This document shows positions 44,850-54,325 of a DNA stretch of 64,000 nt, piece by piece. The position numbers and the translations under genes are program-made. The stretch's first letter is position 1; each line of letters begins with the position of its first letter. The stretch comes from Streptomyces sp. Y2F8-2. Lineage in GTDB: Bacteria; Actinomycetota; Actinomycetes; Streptomycetales; Streptomycetaceae. Under the pieces are notes generated by a model. That model saw only the letters and a program-made list of their open reading frames with translations. It searched no databases and was not told the DNA's origin. Location of the stretch: the NCBI RefSeq assembly GCF_014905555.1, contig NZ_BNGS01000004.1, forward strand, positions 1 through 64,000. Direction: 5' to 3'.

Positions 44850-45495
44850 TCGCTCGGGGCCACGCCCCTGCCGGGAGATCAAGAGGAACGCAGGGTCGTC
44901 GGGGGTCTTGCTGTCGAGTACCGGGTGATGGAGGCCGTTCTCGTCAGCCGCTGGAACAGGACGTGTCTGCCACCTCGAGGGTGTAAACGCCCTCCGTGCG
45001 ACAGGGGCGTTCACTCGAGTCGTCCCACTTGAGCGGGGGGCCTTGCTGCAGTCGCGCGAGGCCGTAGCCGGATTCACCGACGACGCAGGGAACGCAGTCC
45101 TCGCGGCCCTCGCTCCCGTGCTCCCTCGGGGGATGCCGAATTACGATCCCGCGTCCCCGGACATTCGCCACGTCCCCCGAGACGCAAGCCCTGTATGAGT
45201 CCGGCACGTGTGGGGGACCCTGCGGCGCACCGACGCCACGGTGCGGCCCGTCTGCACCTCGCAGCAACACGTTGTTGCGGCGCCCCAGGTTGGACCGCTT
45301 TCGTCTCGGCGGCATCGCTCTTCCACGAGGCGGCGGCGGACGTGCACGGGAGTGAAAAGGTTGTACGCCCGCTGCGGGCTTCCTGTGTGTCCTTCGCCAC
45401 GCGTGAGACCCGTGATGTTCGCGACTTGGCACGCGCTTGACCAGCAGGAGGGGTTCGGTTGGCGTTCCCCGGAGCTGAGTAAAGGACGGGTTCCG
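44850..45495. other. Unassigned stretch with a possible minus-strand ORF
   Basis: This ~650-base interval has lower GC bias in codon third positions than the rest. A minus-strand frame ending at 44944 gives a plausible C-terminus (EDCVPCVVGESGYGLARLQQ, then PPLKWDDSSERPC and VADTSCSSG) with a CxxC. I found no credible start or ribosome site, so I leave it unassigned. It may be further debris of the polymorphic-toxin locus. Confidence 0.35.
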
Positions 45496-45936
45496 ATGGG
45501 CCAGGGGGACGAACGCGGGCCGTACGCGAACGAGATGCGGCCGTATGCGGCTGTCTTCGTCACGCGCGTCACTGCCCGCAACCGGTTGCCGTTGGACTAC
45601 TCCGTGGCCAGCCTGCGCGTCGTCGACTTCATGGTCGACGGCCTGCGCAAGGGTGGAGCCGACCGGAAGCGGATGTCCGGGACGCTGTTGGCGCTGGGCG
45701 CGTACGTCGGTGAGGTGCTCGTGCGCCGCGCGGGGGCGGTGTGGGTGGACTTCGACGCCGAGCAGCGCGCCTACTTCGGGCAGTCGGTCGGCGTACGCAT
45801 GCCGGACGGGCGGGTCTGGAACCCCCTCGGCAAGGTCTTCAACCGCTTTGAACTGGGCGGCCCCGAGGACTCCCTGCAGCTCTTCTACCTGACGTTGCAC
45901 GGCAGAGCGCGGGGAACGGCGGGCGTGACGTCCTGA
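45496..45936 (+). CDS. Conserved hypothetical protein
   Basis: The 146-residue soluble protein has a compact, well-biased sequence including LPLDYSVASLRVVDFMVDGL, SGTLLALGAYVGEVLVRRAG and RMPDGRVWNPLGKVFNRFE. It has no signal peptide or membrane helix. I recognise it as a type seen in Streptomyces but cannot name a function. ATG 45496 follows AAAGGACGG. Its position after the Rhs/SUKH debris makes a role in that system possible but unsupported. Confidence 0.7.
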   Translation: MGQGDERGPYANEMRPYAAVFVTRVTARNRLPLDYSVASLRVVDFMVDGLRKGGADRKRMSGTLLALGAYVGEVLVRRAGAVWVDFDAEQRAYFGQSVGVRMPDGRVWNPLGKVFNRFELGGPEDSLQLFYLTLHGRARGTAGVTS

Positions 45937-46050
45937 CCCACGGGTGTGCGCGTGGGCGGACCGCGCCCTCGCACGGGTCCGAAAGAGAGCGGGCGCCTGC
46001 GGGTACCCCCTGCGAGGATGAACCGTCTTCGCAGTGAAGGGCAGGCACGC

Positions 46051-47016
46051 ATGGACCGTCCCACGGCTCTTGTTCCGCTCGGCTACGTCACCATCGGCGG
46101 CCGGGGTCCCGAGGACGTCGTCGTCGACCGGCGCGGGCGGGTGCTCACCGGTGTCGAGGGCGGCCGCATCCTGCGCCTCGACGGACTCGCCGACCCGGCC
46201 CGTACCCGCGTCGAGGTGCTCGCCGAGACCGGTGGCCGCCCCCTCGGCCTCGAACTCCTCCCCGACGGCGACCTGTTGGTCTGCGACGCGCACCGCGGAC
46301 TGCTGCGGATCCACCTCGAGGACGGCACCGTACGGGTCCTCGCCGACTCGGTGGCGGGGGAGCCCCTGCGGTTCTGCAGCAACGTCGTCGCCCTCTCCGA
46401 CGGCACGCTGTACTTCACCGTGTCCAGCCGCCCCTACCCCTTCGAGCAGTGGATCGGCGACATCGTCGAGCACACCGCAACGGGGCGGCTGCTGCGCCTC
46501 GCACCAGGCGCCGGGGAACCCGAGGTGCTCCTGGACGGGCTCCAGTTCGCCAACGGCCTCGCGCCCTCGAAGGACGAGTCCTTCCTCGTCGTCGCCGAGA
46601 CCGGAGCCCGACGCCTCAGCCGCTACTGGCTGGCCGGACCGCGTTCCGGGCGCGCCGAACCATTCCTCGAGGACCTCCCGGGGATGCCGGACAACCTCTG
46701 GCGCGAAGGACCCGACGGGCCGATCTGGGTCGCCCTCGCCGGACCGCACGTCCCCGTCCTGGACCTGCTGCACCGCGCCGCCCCGCCCGTGCGTCGCGCC
46801 GCCGGCCGGCTCGCGGTGCGCGCCCCGTACCGCCCGGCGGCCATGGCCGGCGTCCTCGCGGTCGACGACGACGGCCGGGTCCGACGGCACCTGGTCCACC
46901 GTCCCTCCGGCTTCCGCATGTCCACCAGCGCCTGCGTCGCCGACGGCCGTCTGGTCCTCGGCAGCGTCTGGGAACGCGGCATCGCCGTGTGCGAGCTGCC
47001 CGACGACCCCGGCTGA
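46051..47016 (+). CDS. SMP-30/strictosidine-synthase-like beta-propeller protein
   Basis: The 321-residue protein shows six-bladed propeller repeats: GGRGPEDVVVDRRGRVLTGV, RPLGLELLPDGDLLVCDAHR, CSNVVALSDGTLYFTVSSR, FANGLAPSKDESFLVVAETG and PDNLWREGPDGPIWVALAG. The family holds lactonases and strictosidine-synthase-like enzymes that bind a central calcium. No signal peptide is present. ATG 46051 has AAGGGCAGG upstream; an ATG at 46018 lacks a site. The substrate is unknown. Confidence 0.85.
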   Translation: MDRPTALVPLGYVTIGGRGPEDVVVDRRGRVLTGVEGGRILRLDGLADPARTRVEVLAETGGRPLGLELLPDGDLLVCDAHRGLLRIHLEDGTVRVLADSVAGEPLRFCSNVVALSDGTLYFTVSSRPYPFEQWIGDIVEHTATGRLLRLAPGAGEPEVLLDGLQFANGLAPSKDESFLVVAETGARRLSRYWLAGPRSGRAEPFLEDLPGMPDNLWREGPDGPIWVALAGPHVPVLDLLHRAAPPVRRAAGRLAVRAPYRPAAMAGVLAVDDDGRVRRHLVHRPSGFRMSTSACVADGRLVLGSVWERGIAVCELPDDPG

Positions 47017-47197
47017 TGACCCGCGTGTGCGCGGCCGCCGCGCCCGGAGGTAACCTGTTCCCCGGCCGCGATCATGTCCCGCGGCGCGGCGGTGGGGCCC
47101 GCCGTACCCGAACCGCGGCAGTGCCGCCGCCAACGGTCCCTACTTGCGATGAGCGTGCCCGTCCGGCAGGGCCCCGGCGAGTAGGAGAAGTACGTCC

Positions 47198-47674
47198 ATG
47201 TCAGTCCCGCACCCCAAGAGCGCCGACACCACCGGTGCCGCACCGCGCGAACCGGCGCTGCGGCCGTCCCCGTGGCACGGACAGGGACCCGTGGTCGCGG
47301 TCGTCGCCCTCGGCGGCGCCATCGGCGCCACGGCCCGCTACGGGGCCTCGCTGCTGTGGTCCGCACGAACCGGGGGATTCCCCTGGACCACCTTCGGTGT
47401 CAACCTCGTCGGCTGTGCCGTGATCGGCGTCTTCATGGTCGTGATCACCGATGTGTGGGCGGCCCACCGGCTGGTGCGGCCCTTCTTCGGCACCGGCGTG
47501 CTAGGCGGCTTCACCACCTTCTCGACGTACGCCGTCGACATCCAGAGGCTGGTCGACGCGGGCCATCCGCGCACCGCACTCGCGTATCTGTTCGCGACGC
47601 TCCTCGGGGCCCTCGCCTCGGTCTGGCTCGCGATGACGACCGTCCGTCGCGTCCTTGCGTGGCGGCAGCGATGA
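47198..47674 (+). CDS. crcB: CrcB/Fluc fluoride channel subunit (first)
   Basis: The protein has 158 residues. After a ~30-residue polar start come four helices with [35 protein letters not shown] and [21 protein letters not shown], the pore signatures of Fluc channels. Fluc channels are dual-topology dimers that let toxic fluoride leave the cell. With the second copy at 48077 a heterodimer is expected. ATG 47198 follows AGGAGA. No fluoride riboswitch was evident upstream. Confidence 0.93.
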   Translation: MSVPHPKSADTTGAAPREPALRPSPWHGQGPVVAVVALGGAIGATARYGASLLWSARTGGFPWTTFGVNLVGCAVIGVFMVVITDVWAAHRLVRPFFGTGVLGGFTTFSTYAVDIQRLVDAGHPRTALAYLFATLLGALASVWLAMTTVRRVLAWRQR

Positions 47675-47708
47675 ACGACACCACCGACCGGCGCCCGTGG
47701 AGGCGGCC

Positions 47709-48080
47709 ATGACACGACTCACCGGCAGGGCCCTCAGGCTGACCGTCTTCATCGGCGAGCACGACACATGGCACCACAAGCCCCTCTACAGCGAGATCGT
47801 GCACCGGGCGCATGCCGCGGGTCTCGCGGGCGCGAGCGTCTTCCGCGGCATCGAGGGCTTCGGCGCCTCGTCGCTGATCCACACCTCGAGGCTGCTGTCG
47901 CTGAGCGAGGACCTGCCCGTCGCCGTCGTGATCGTCGACACGGAGGAGCACGTCCGTGCCTTCCTGCCCCAGCTCGACGAACTCGTCACAGAAGGACTCG
48001 TGACGCTCGACGACTGCGAGGTCATCCGGTACGCCGGACGCGGGGGCACCGGACGAGGGAAAGGTGAGAACACGTTGTGA
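47709..48080 (+). CDS. DUF190-family protein
   Basis: This 123-residue protein has a PII-like alpha/beta fold: [40 protein letters not shown] and [22 protein letters not shown]190 proteins recurrently sit between two crcB genes. They may sense a signal for, or gate, the fluoride channel, but the role is not settled. ATG 47709 has GGAGG upstream, and its stop overlaps the second crcB start. Confidence 0.9.
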   Translation: MTRLTGRALRLTVFIGEHDTWHHKPLYSEIVHRAHAAGLAGASVFRGIEGFGASSLIHTSRLLSLSEDLPVAVVIVDTEEHVRAFLPQLDELVTEGLVTLDDCEVIRYAGRGGTGRGKGENTL

Positions 48081-48451
48081 ATTGGCTGCTGGTGATCCTC
48101 GGTGCCGTGGTCGGCGCACCCCTGCGTTACCTGACCGACCGCGCGGTGCAGCTCAAGCACGACACGGTCTTTCCCTGGGGCACCCTGGTGGTCAACGTCA
48201 CGGGCTGCCTCGTCCTCGGCCTGCTGACCGGCGCCGCCGCGTCCGGCCATGCCTCGCCGCACCTGCAGCTCCTGCTCGGCACGGGCCTGTGCGGGGCGCT
48301 GACCACGTACTCGACGTTCTCGTACGAGACACTGCGGCTTACCGAGACCGGCGCGGGGTTCTACGCTGCCGTCAACGTCGTCGCAAGCGTGACGGCGGGC
48401 CTCGGTGCGGCTTTTGCCGGGGTTTCGCTCGCCCAGGCCGTGTGGCCCTAG
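48077..48451 (+). CDS. crcB: CrcB/Fluc fluoride channel subunit (second)
   Basis: The 124-residue protein has four helices with [37 protein letters not shown] and [21 protein letters not shown], the Fluc pore motifs. GTG 48077 overlaps the stop of the DUF190 gene (GTGA). It should pair with the first subunit so that each fills one orientation in the membrane. Confidence 0.93.
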   Translation: MNWLLVILGAVVGAPLRYLTDRAVQLKHDTVFPWGTLVVNVTGCLVLGLLTGAAASGHASPHLQLLLGTGLCGALTTYSTFSYETLRLTETGAGFYAAVNVVASVTAGLGAAFAGVSLAQAVWP

Positions 48452-48536
48452 TCGGCGGCCGTCACCCGCGCGTAGTACAAATTTCCCAGCACCACCGTCT
48501 ACAGCACTGTCGACCAACTCCTCAGAACTGGATCCC

Positions 48537-49370
48537 ATGAGCGTCATCAACGTCGGTCAGGCCGCCGTCCTCGGAGTCGTCGAGGGATTGACCGAATTCC
48601 TCCCCGTGTCCTCGACCGGCCATCTCAAGATCACCGAGGGGCTGATGGGGATCCCCGTCGACGACCAGGCCGTCGTCGGTTTCTCGGCCGTCATCCAGGT
48701 CGGCGCGATCGCGGCCGTGCTCCTGTACTTCTTCAAGGACATCGTGCGGATCGTCTCCGCCTGGTTCCGGGGCCTGTTCAACAAGCGGGAGCGGTATCAC
48801 CACGACTACAAGTTCGCCTGGTGGGTCATCGCCGCGACGATCCCGATCGTCCTGGTCGGTCTGGCGGCGAAGCCGCTCATCGACGGGCCGCTCGCCTCGC
48901 TGTGGGTGGTGGCCGGCTCGCTGATCGTCGGCAGTGGCGTGATGTGGTGCGCGGACCAGATGGGCCGGCACAAGCGCGGCGAGGACGACACCTCCTTCAA
49001 GGACGCGATGCTGGTCGGCAGCTCGCAGATCCTCGCCCTGCTCTTCCCGGGCTTCTCCCGCTCCGGCGCCACCATGTCCACCGCGCTCATCCTCGACCTC
49101 GACCGGGTGGCCGCCACCCGCCTCTCCTTCTTCCTGGGCATCCCGGCCCTCACCGGCGCCGGCATCTACGAGCTGAAGGACGCCCTGGGTACGGGGGTGG
49201 GCGCCGCGCCGCTGGCCGTCGGTACGATCGTGTCGTTCGTGGTCGCCTACGCCTCGATCGCGTGGCTGCTGAAGTTCGTCGCCAAGCACTCCTTCAACGC
49301 CTTCGTGATCTACCGGATCGTGGTCGGCGTGGCGCTCCTCGGCCTGCTCGCGACCGGTGTGCTCAGCTGA
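48537..49370 (+). CDS. uppP: Undecaprenyl-diphosphatase
   Basis: The 277-residue membrane enzyme removes one phosphate from undecaprenyl diphosphate to recycle the lipid carrier of peptidoglycan synthesis, and gives bacitracin tolerance. VVEGLTEFLPVSSTGHLKI carries the catalytic Glu/Glu motif and LFPGFSRSGATMSTAL the second active-site motif (PGxSRSG). About eight helices. No strong ribosome site is seen before ATG 48537, so translation may be weak or start on a leaderless message. Confidence 0.96.
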   Translation: MSVINVGQAAVLGVVEGLTEFLPVSSTGHLKITEGLMGIPVDDQAVVGFSAVIQVGAIAAVLLYFFKDIVRIVSAWFRGLFNKRERYHHDYKFAWWVIAATIPIVLVGLAAKPLIDGPLASLWVVAGSLIVGSGVMWCADQMGRHKRGEDDTSFKDAMLVGSSQILALLFPGFSRSGATMSTALILDLDRVAATRLSFFLGIPALTGAGIYELKDALGTGVGAAPLAVGTIVSFVVAYASIAWLLKFVAKHSFNAFVIYRIVVGVALLGLLATGVLS

Positions 49371-49517
49371 CCAGGTCCGTCCTGGGAGCAGCGCACGAGC
49401 TGATCACCGCTGATCATCGGGGGTCGGGAAGCCGATATTCAGGCGTCCCGGCCCCCTGAAAGTTTCCTTACTCCGCCCCTTGACAGTCCCGTCCCGTAAC
49501 CCGGAGGATCAACCCCC

Positions 49518-50249
49518 GTGAACCTGTCAGACAGCCAGACAGGTGGCCCGGGGCCGCGGCGCGTCAGCGCGATGGAAGCGGTCCTCACCCACCTCCGCGG
49601 CGCCATCGAGCGCGGCGAGTACGCGATCGGTGACAAGCTCCCCTCCGAGGCCGAGCTGTGCCGCACCCTCGAGGTCAGCCGCCCCGTGCTGCGTGAGGCC
49701 CTGCGGGCCCTGCAGACGATGGGGCTGACCGTCTCGCGGACCGGAAAGGGCACCTTCGTCGTCGCCAACGCGGTCGAGGACCCGACCTTCGGCGACTACG
49801 CGGCGAGCGACCTGCTGGAGGTGCGTCGTCACATCGAGATCCCGGTCGCCGGGTACGCGGCACTGCGCCGCACCCCGGAGAACCTGGACCACCTGGTCCA
49901 TCTGCTGGACCGGATGGAGCGGGAGACGGACACCACCGCGTGGGTCGCGATGGACACCCTCTTCCACCTCGCCGTGGCCGAGGCCGCCCAGAACCCGGTC
50001 TTCCGCCGGGTCATCGAGGAGATCCGCGACGCACTGGCGCGTCAGTCGGCCTTCCTCAACGAACTGGGCGGCCGGCGCGAGCAGTCCAACCGGGAGCACC
50101 GGGCGATCGTCGAGGCGCTGATGGACGGTTCCGAAGACGACGCGGTGGCGGCCATGGCCCACCACATCGACCGCGTCGAGACGACCCTCACCGACATCCT
50201 GCGCCCCCGGCGCACGGATCTCCCCACGGAAGGCGGACCAGAGGCGTGA
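49518..50249 (+). CDS. FadR-type GntR regulator of the asparagine operon
   Basis: This protein has 243 residues. The GntR winged helix comes first ([40 protein letters not shown]), then the FCD effector domain with metal-binding His residues ([26 protein letters not shown]). FCD domains commonly bind carboxylic acids. It is the first gene of a run whose stop overlaps the start of the permease, so it probably senses an intermediate such as aspartate or fumarate and controls the operon. GTG 49518 follows GGAGGATC. Confidence 0.9.
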   Translation: MNLSDSQTGGPGPRRVSAMEAVLTHLRGAIERGEYAIGDKLPSEAELCRTLEVSRPVLREALRALQTMGLTVSRTGKGTFVVANAVEDPTFGDYAASDLLEVRRHIEIPVAGYAALRRTPENLDHLVHLLDRMERETDTTAWVAMDTLFHLAVAEAAQNPVFRRVIEEIRDALARQSAFLNELGGRREQSNREHRAIVEALMDGSEDDAVAAMAHHIDRVETTLTDILRPRRTDLPTEGGPEA

Positions 50250-51688
50250 GCGAACAGCACCTCAAAGAAGAGACGCGCCCATCGTCCGGTCACGTCGACG
50301 CCGGAGACGCGGGCTACAGCAAGTCCCTGAAGTCCCGGCACGTCAACATGATCGCCATCGGCGGGGCCATCGGCACCGGCCTCTTCCTCGGCGCCGGCGG
50401 CCGCCTCGCCGACGCCGGCCCCTCCCTCTTCGTCGCGTACGCGATCTGCGGCGTCTTCGCCTTCCTGGTGGTGCGCGCACTCGGCGAACTCGTCCTGTAC
50501 CGGCCGTCCTCCGGCGCCTTCGTGTCGTACGCCCGGGAATTCCTCGGCGAGAAGGGCGCGTACACCGCGGGCTGGATGTACTTCCTCAACTGGGCGACCA
50601 CCGGCATCGCCGACATCACCGCCGTGGCCACCTACACCCACTACTGGGGCATGTTCTCCGACATTCCGCAGTGGGTGATCGCGCTCATAGCCCTGGCCGT
50701 GGTCCTCACGGTGAACCTGATCTCGGTGAAGATCTTCGGCGAACTGGAGTTCTGGTTCGCCATCGTCAAGGTCGGCGCCCTCGTGGTCTTCATGGCGATC
50801 GCCATCTTCCTGCTGGTCACCCAGCACAAGGTCGACGGCAGCACCCCCGGCCCGTCCCTGATCACCGACCACGGCGGCGTCTTCCCCAACGGTGTCCTGC
50901 CGATGCTGCTGATCATCCAGGGTGTCGTCTTCGCCTACGCCTCCGTGGAGTTGGTCGGCGTCGCCGCGGGCGAGACCGAGAGCCCCGAGAAGATCATGCC
51001 GAGGGCGATCAACTCGATCATGTGGCGCGTCGGCCTGTTCTACGTCGGCTCGGTCGTCCTGCTCTCGATGCTGCTGCCCTGGAACAAGTACTCCGCCGGC
51101 GAGAGCCCCTTCGTCACGGTCCTGTCCAACATCGGCGTCCCGGCAGCCGGCGGCGTGATGAACCTCGTCGTCCTCACCGCGGCCATGTCCTCGCTCAACT
51201 CCGGCCTGTACTCCACCGGCCGCATCCTGCGCTCCATGGCCATGTCGGGCTCGGCGCCCAGGTTCACGAGCGTGATGAGCCGCAGCCAGGTCCCGTACGG
51301 CGGCATCCTGCTCACCAGCGGGATCTGCGTCCTCGGGGTCGGGCTCAACTTCGTCGTCCCGGCGGACGCGTTCGAGATCGTGCTCAACTTCGCGGCGATC
51401 GGCATCCTGTCCACCTGGGGCATGATCATGCTCTGTCACCTGCTCTTCTGGCGGAAGACGCAGAGGGGCGAACTGTCCCGCCCCGGCTACCGCCTGCCCG
51501 GCTCCCCGTGGACCGAGATCGTCACACTCGGCTTCCTCGCCTCCGTGTTCGTCCTGATGTACGCCGACGGCGGCGCGGGCCGCACCACCGTGCTGTGCCT
51601 GCCGCTGATCGTCGCCGCCCTCGTCGCCGGCTGGTTCGGCGTCCGCGGCCGGGCCGGCCGCAGTAAATCCCCCAAGGTGAATGTGTGA
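50246..51688 (+). CDS. ansP: L-asparagine permease (APC family)
   Basis: The 480-residue protein has twelve predicted helices. [20 protein letters not shown] with [14 protein letters not shown] is the TM1 signature of the AnsP/GabP amino-acid transporter group. [20 protein letters not shown] matches TM3. GTG 50246 overlaps the regulator's stop, and its own stop overlaps the asparaginase start. With asparaginase and aspartase downstream the substrate is very likely asparagine. Confidence 0.9.
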   Translation: MSEQHLKEETRPSSGHVDAGDAGYSKSLKSRHVNMIAIGGAIGTGLFLGAGGRLADAGPSLFVAYAICGVFAFLVVRALGELVLYRPSSGAFVSYAREFLGEKGAYTAGWMYFLNWATTGIADITAVATYTHYWGMFSDIPQWVIALIALAVVLTVNLISVKIFGELEFWFAIVKVGALVVFMAIAIFLLVTQHKVDGSTPGPSLITDHGGVFPNGVLPMLLIIQGVVFAYASVELVGVAAGETESPEKIMPRAINSIMWRVGLFYVGSVVLLSMLLPWNKYSAGESPFVTVLSNIGVPAAGGVMNLVVLTAAMSSLNSGLYSTGRILRSMAMSGSAPRFTSVMSRSQVPYGGILLTSGICVLGVGLNFVVPADAFEIVLNFAAIGILSTWGMIMLCHLLFWRKTQRGELSRPGYRLPGSPWTEIVTLGFLASVFVLMYADGGAGRTTVLCLPLIVAALVAGWFGVRGRAGRSKSPKVNV

Positions 51689-52716
51689 ACCACGCAGTGT
51701 TGTACGGAAGTCCGGTCGCCGAGGCTCCTGTGATCCGGGAGCCCCTGCACGCACCGATCGCCCACCTCGTCCGGGGCGGCGTCATCGAAGGCATCCACTA
51801 CGGCTCGGTCGTCGTCCTCGACGCCGACGGCAGAGTGGAACTGCAACTCGGTGACGTCGAGGCCGCCTTCTACCCGCGCTCGGCCCTCAAGCCCGTGCAG
51901 GCGGTGGCCATGGTGCGCGCCGGGCTTCCGCTCGACGGGGAGCTGCTGTCGCTGACCGCGGCCAGCCACTCCGGCGAGGAACGGCATCTGGCAGGCACCC
52001 GGCGGATCCTGGAGCTGGCCGGTGTCACCGAGGACGATCTCGGCAACATCCCGGACCTGCCGTACGACCCGGTCGTGCGCGACGACTGGATCCGGGAGGG
52101 CCGCCTGCCCTCCCGGCTCGCCCAGAACTGCTCCGGCAAGCACGCGGCCATGCTGTACACCTGCAAGCTCAACGGCTGGCCGATGAAGGACTATCTCGAC
52201 CCGGCCCACCCCCTCCAGCAGGCCATCGCCGAGATCGTCGAGGACCTCACCGGCCAGGCGATCGCCCGGGTGACCGTCGACGGCTGCGGCGCGCCGCTGT
52301 TCTCCGTCTCGCTGCACGGGCTCGCCCGTGCGGCGGCCCGCATCACCACCGCGCCGGCCGGCACCCCGGAGGCACGGGTGGCGGACGCCGTGCGCGAGCA
52401 CGCCGAGATGGCCTCCGGCTCCGGGCGCGACGTCGCCGCGCTGATGCGGGCCGTGCCCGGGCTGCTCGCCAAGGACGGCTTCGAGGGCGTCCAGGTCGCC
52501 GCGCTGCCCGACGGCCGTGCCGTCGCCGTGAAGATCGCCGACGGGGCGAACCGGGCACGGATCCCGGTCGCCGCCGCGGCCCTGGCCCGCGCCGGCGTCG
52601 ACCCGGCGGCGCTCACCGAGTTCGCGGGCGAGCCGCTGCTCGGCGGCGGCGAACCCGTCGGCAGCGTCCGGCCGGTCCGGGCCCTCGACCCCGTCACCCG
52701 TCAGACCTGCGCCTGA
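51685..52716 (+). CDS. L-asparaginase (Rhizobium-type family)
   Basis: The 343-residue enzyme is of the Rhizobium etli-type asparaginase family (PF06089), not the E. coli type. Landmarks are [36 protein letters not shown] and [16 protein letters not shown], with the Ser-Lys pair and Cys of the active site. It hydrolyses asparagine to aspartate and ammonia. GTG 51685 overlaps the permease stop. It feeds aspartate to the aspartase encoded next. Confidence 0.9.
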   Translation: MNHAVLYGSPVAEAPVIREPLHAPIAHLVRGGVIEGIHYGSVVVLDADGRVELQLGDVEAAFYPRSALKPVQAVAMVRAGLPLDGELLSLTAASHSGEERHLAGTRRILELAGVTEDDLGNIPDLPYDPVVRDDWIREGRLPSRLAQNCSGKHAAMLYTCKLNGWPMKDYLDPAHPLQQAIAEIVEDLTGQAIARVTVDGCGAPLFSVSLHGLARAAARITTAPAGTPEARVADAVREHAEMASGSGRDVAALMRAVPGLLAKDGFEGVQVAALPDGRAVAVKIADGANRARIPVAAAALARAGVDPAALTEFAGEPLLGGGEPVGSVRPVRALDPVTRQTCA

Positions 52717-52767
52717 CCCACTCGTCCACCTCGTTTCGTCCACCTCCGAAAGAGGGCCCGCACCGCC

Positions 52768-54192
52768 ATGACCGCCGCAGCCCACCGCAGCGAACACGAC
52801 CTGCTCGGCCACCGTGACGTACCCGCCGAGGCGTACTGGGGCATCCACACCCTGCGCGCCAAGGAGAACTTCCCCATCACGGGAACGCCGATCTCCGCCT
52901 ACCCGCACCTGATCGACGCCCTGGCCGCCGTCAAGGAGGCCGCCGCCCTCGCCAACGAGGAACTCGGCCTGCTGGAGCCGAAGAAGGCCGCCGCCATCGT
53001 GGAGGCCTGCCGCGAGATCCGCGACGGCAAGCTGCACGACCAGTTCGTGGTCGACGTGATCCAGGGCGGCGCGGGCACGTCGACGAACATGAACGCCAAC
53101 GAGGTCGTCGCCAACCGGGCGCTGGAACTGCTGGGCCACGCCAAGGGCGAGTACCGGCACCTGCACCCCAACGAGGACGTCAACCTCGGCCAGTCCACCA
53201 ACGACGTCTACCCGACCGCCGTCAAGATCGCGACCGTGTACGCGGTGCGCGGCCTGCTCAAGGCGATGGCCGTACTCCAGGACGCCTTCGCGACCAAGGC
53301 CGTCGAGTTCCGCGACGTGCTGAAGATGGGCCGCACCCAGCTGCAGGACGCGGTGCCCATGACGCTGGGTCAGGAGTTCTCCGCATACGCGGTCATGATC
53401 GAGGAGGACCGCAGCCGGCTCGCGGAGGCCGTCGAACTGATCCACGAGATCAACCTTGGCGCCACCGCGATCGGCACCGGCCTCAACGCCCCGGCCGGAT
53501 ACGCCGAGGCGGCCCGCCGCCACCTCGCCACCATCACCGGACTGCCCCTGGTCACCGCCGCCAACCTGGTCGAGGCCACCCAGGACTGCGGCGCCTTCGT
53601 CCAGATGTCCGGCGTCCTCAAGCGGATCGCGGTCAAGCTCTCCAAGAGCTGCAACGACCTGCGCCTGCTGTCCTCCGGGCCGCGCGCGGGGCTGAACGAG
53701 ATCAACCTGCCGCCGGTACAGGCGGGTTCGAGCATCATGCCCGGCAAGGTCAACCCGGTGATCCCGGAGGTCGTCAACCAGGTCGCCTTCGAGGTGATCG
53801 GCAACGACGTCACCATCACGATGGCCGCCGAGGCCGGCCAGCTCCAGCTCAACGCCTTCGAGCCGATCATCCTGCACTCCCTCTCCGAGAGCATCACGCA
53901 CCTGGAGCGCGCCTGCCTCACCCTCGCCGAGCGGTGCGTCGCCGGGATCACGGCCAACGAGAAGGAACTGCGGGCCGCCGTGGAGAACTCCATCGGCCTG
54001 GTCACCGCACTCAACCCGTACATCGGCTACGAGGCGGCCACCGGCATCGCCAAGGAGGCCCTCGCCACCGGGCGCGGCGTCGCCGAACTCGTGCTCGAGA
54101 AGGGCCTGTTGCCGGCCGAGCGGTTGCAGGCCCTGCTGCGGCCCGAGGTGGTCGCGGGCAGCGGTTCCCCGGAGGTCCGACCTTCCCGGTGA
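52768..54192 (+). CDS. aspA: Aspartate ammonia-lyase
   Basis: The 474-residue enzyme of the fumarase/aspartase superfamily splits aspartate to fumarate and ammonia. EYRHLHPNEDVNLGQSTNDV supplies region 1 and GSSIMPGKVNPVIPEVVNQV the signature loop with the catalytic Ser. It ends the Asn-Asp operon (permease, asparaginase, aspartase), giving a direct route from external asparagine to the TCA cycle. ATG 52768 follows GAAAGAGGG. The start is 51 bp after the asparaginase stop. Confidence 0.96.
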   Translation: MTAAAHRSEHDLLGHRDVPAEAYWGIHTLRAKENFPITGTPISAYPHLIDALAAVKEAAALANEELGLLEPKKAAAIVEACREIRDGKLHDQFVVDVIQGGAGTSTNMNANEVVANRALELLGHAKGEYRHLHPNEDVNLGQSTNDVYPTAVKIATVYAVRGLLKAMAVLQDAFATKAVEFRDVLKMGRTQLQDAVPMTLGQEFSAYAVMIEEDRSRLAEAVELIHEINLGATAIGTGLNAPAGYAEAARRHLATITGLPLVTAANLVEATQDCGAFVQMSGVLKRIAVKLSKSCNDLRLLSSGPRAGLNEINLPPVQAGSSIMPGKVNPVIPEVVNQVAFEVIGNDVTITMAAEAGQLQLNAFEPIILHSLSESITHLERACLTLAERCVAGITANEKELRAAVENSIGLVTALNPYIGYEAATGIAKEALATGRGVAELVLEKGLLPAERLQALLRPEVVAGSGSPEVRPSR

Positions 54193-54325
54193 GCAGGGAG
54201 AACGCCACTGGGGCGGCGGCCGTGGCTGTCGCCCCGCCGGGTCGAGGAGCCCCGGCCGCGTCATAGGATCCAGCGCATGATCACGAGGTACGTCAGGTGA
54301 GCGGTCCGTCGCAGGGAGCGGCACG

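Noticed and set aside
44944..47133. 729-codon minus-strand open frame
   Set aside because: Most of it is antisense to the SMP-30-like gene and the gene at 45496. Only its extreme C-terminus (44944-45210) might be real, and that lacks a start.
47017..47197. Fluoride riboswitch before the first crcB gene
   Set aside because: I looked for the conserved pseudoknot segments and could not place them convincingly; a covariance search would decide.
49401..49543. Operators for the FadR-type regulator (TGATCA pair at 49401-49416; CCTGTC/GACAGG at 49523-49543)
   Set aside because: Each is short and could be chance; neither matches the usual TGGT-N-ACCA form closely enough to annotate.
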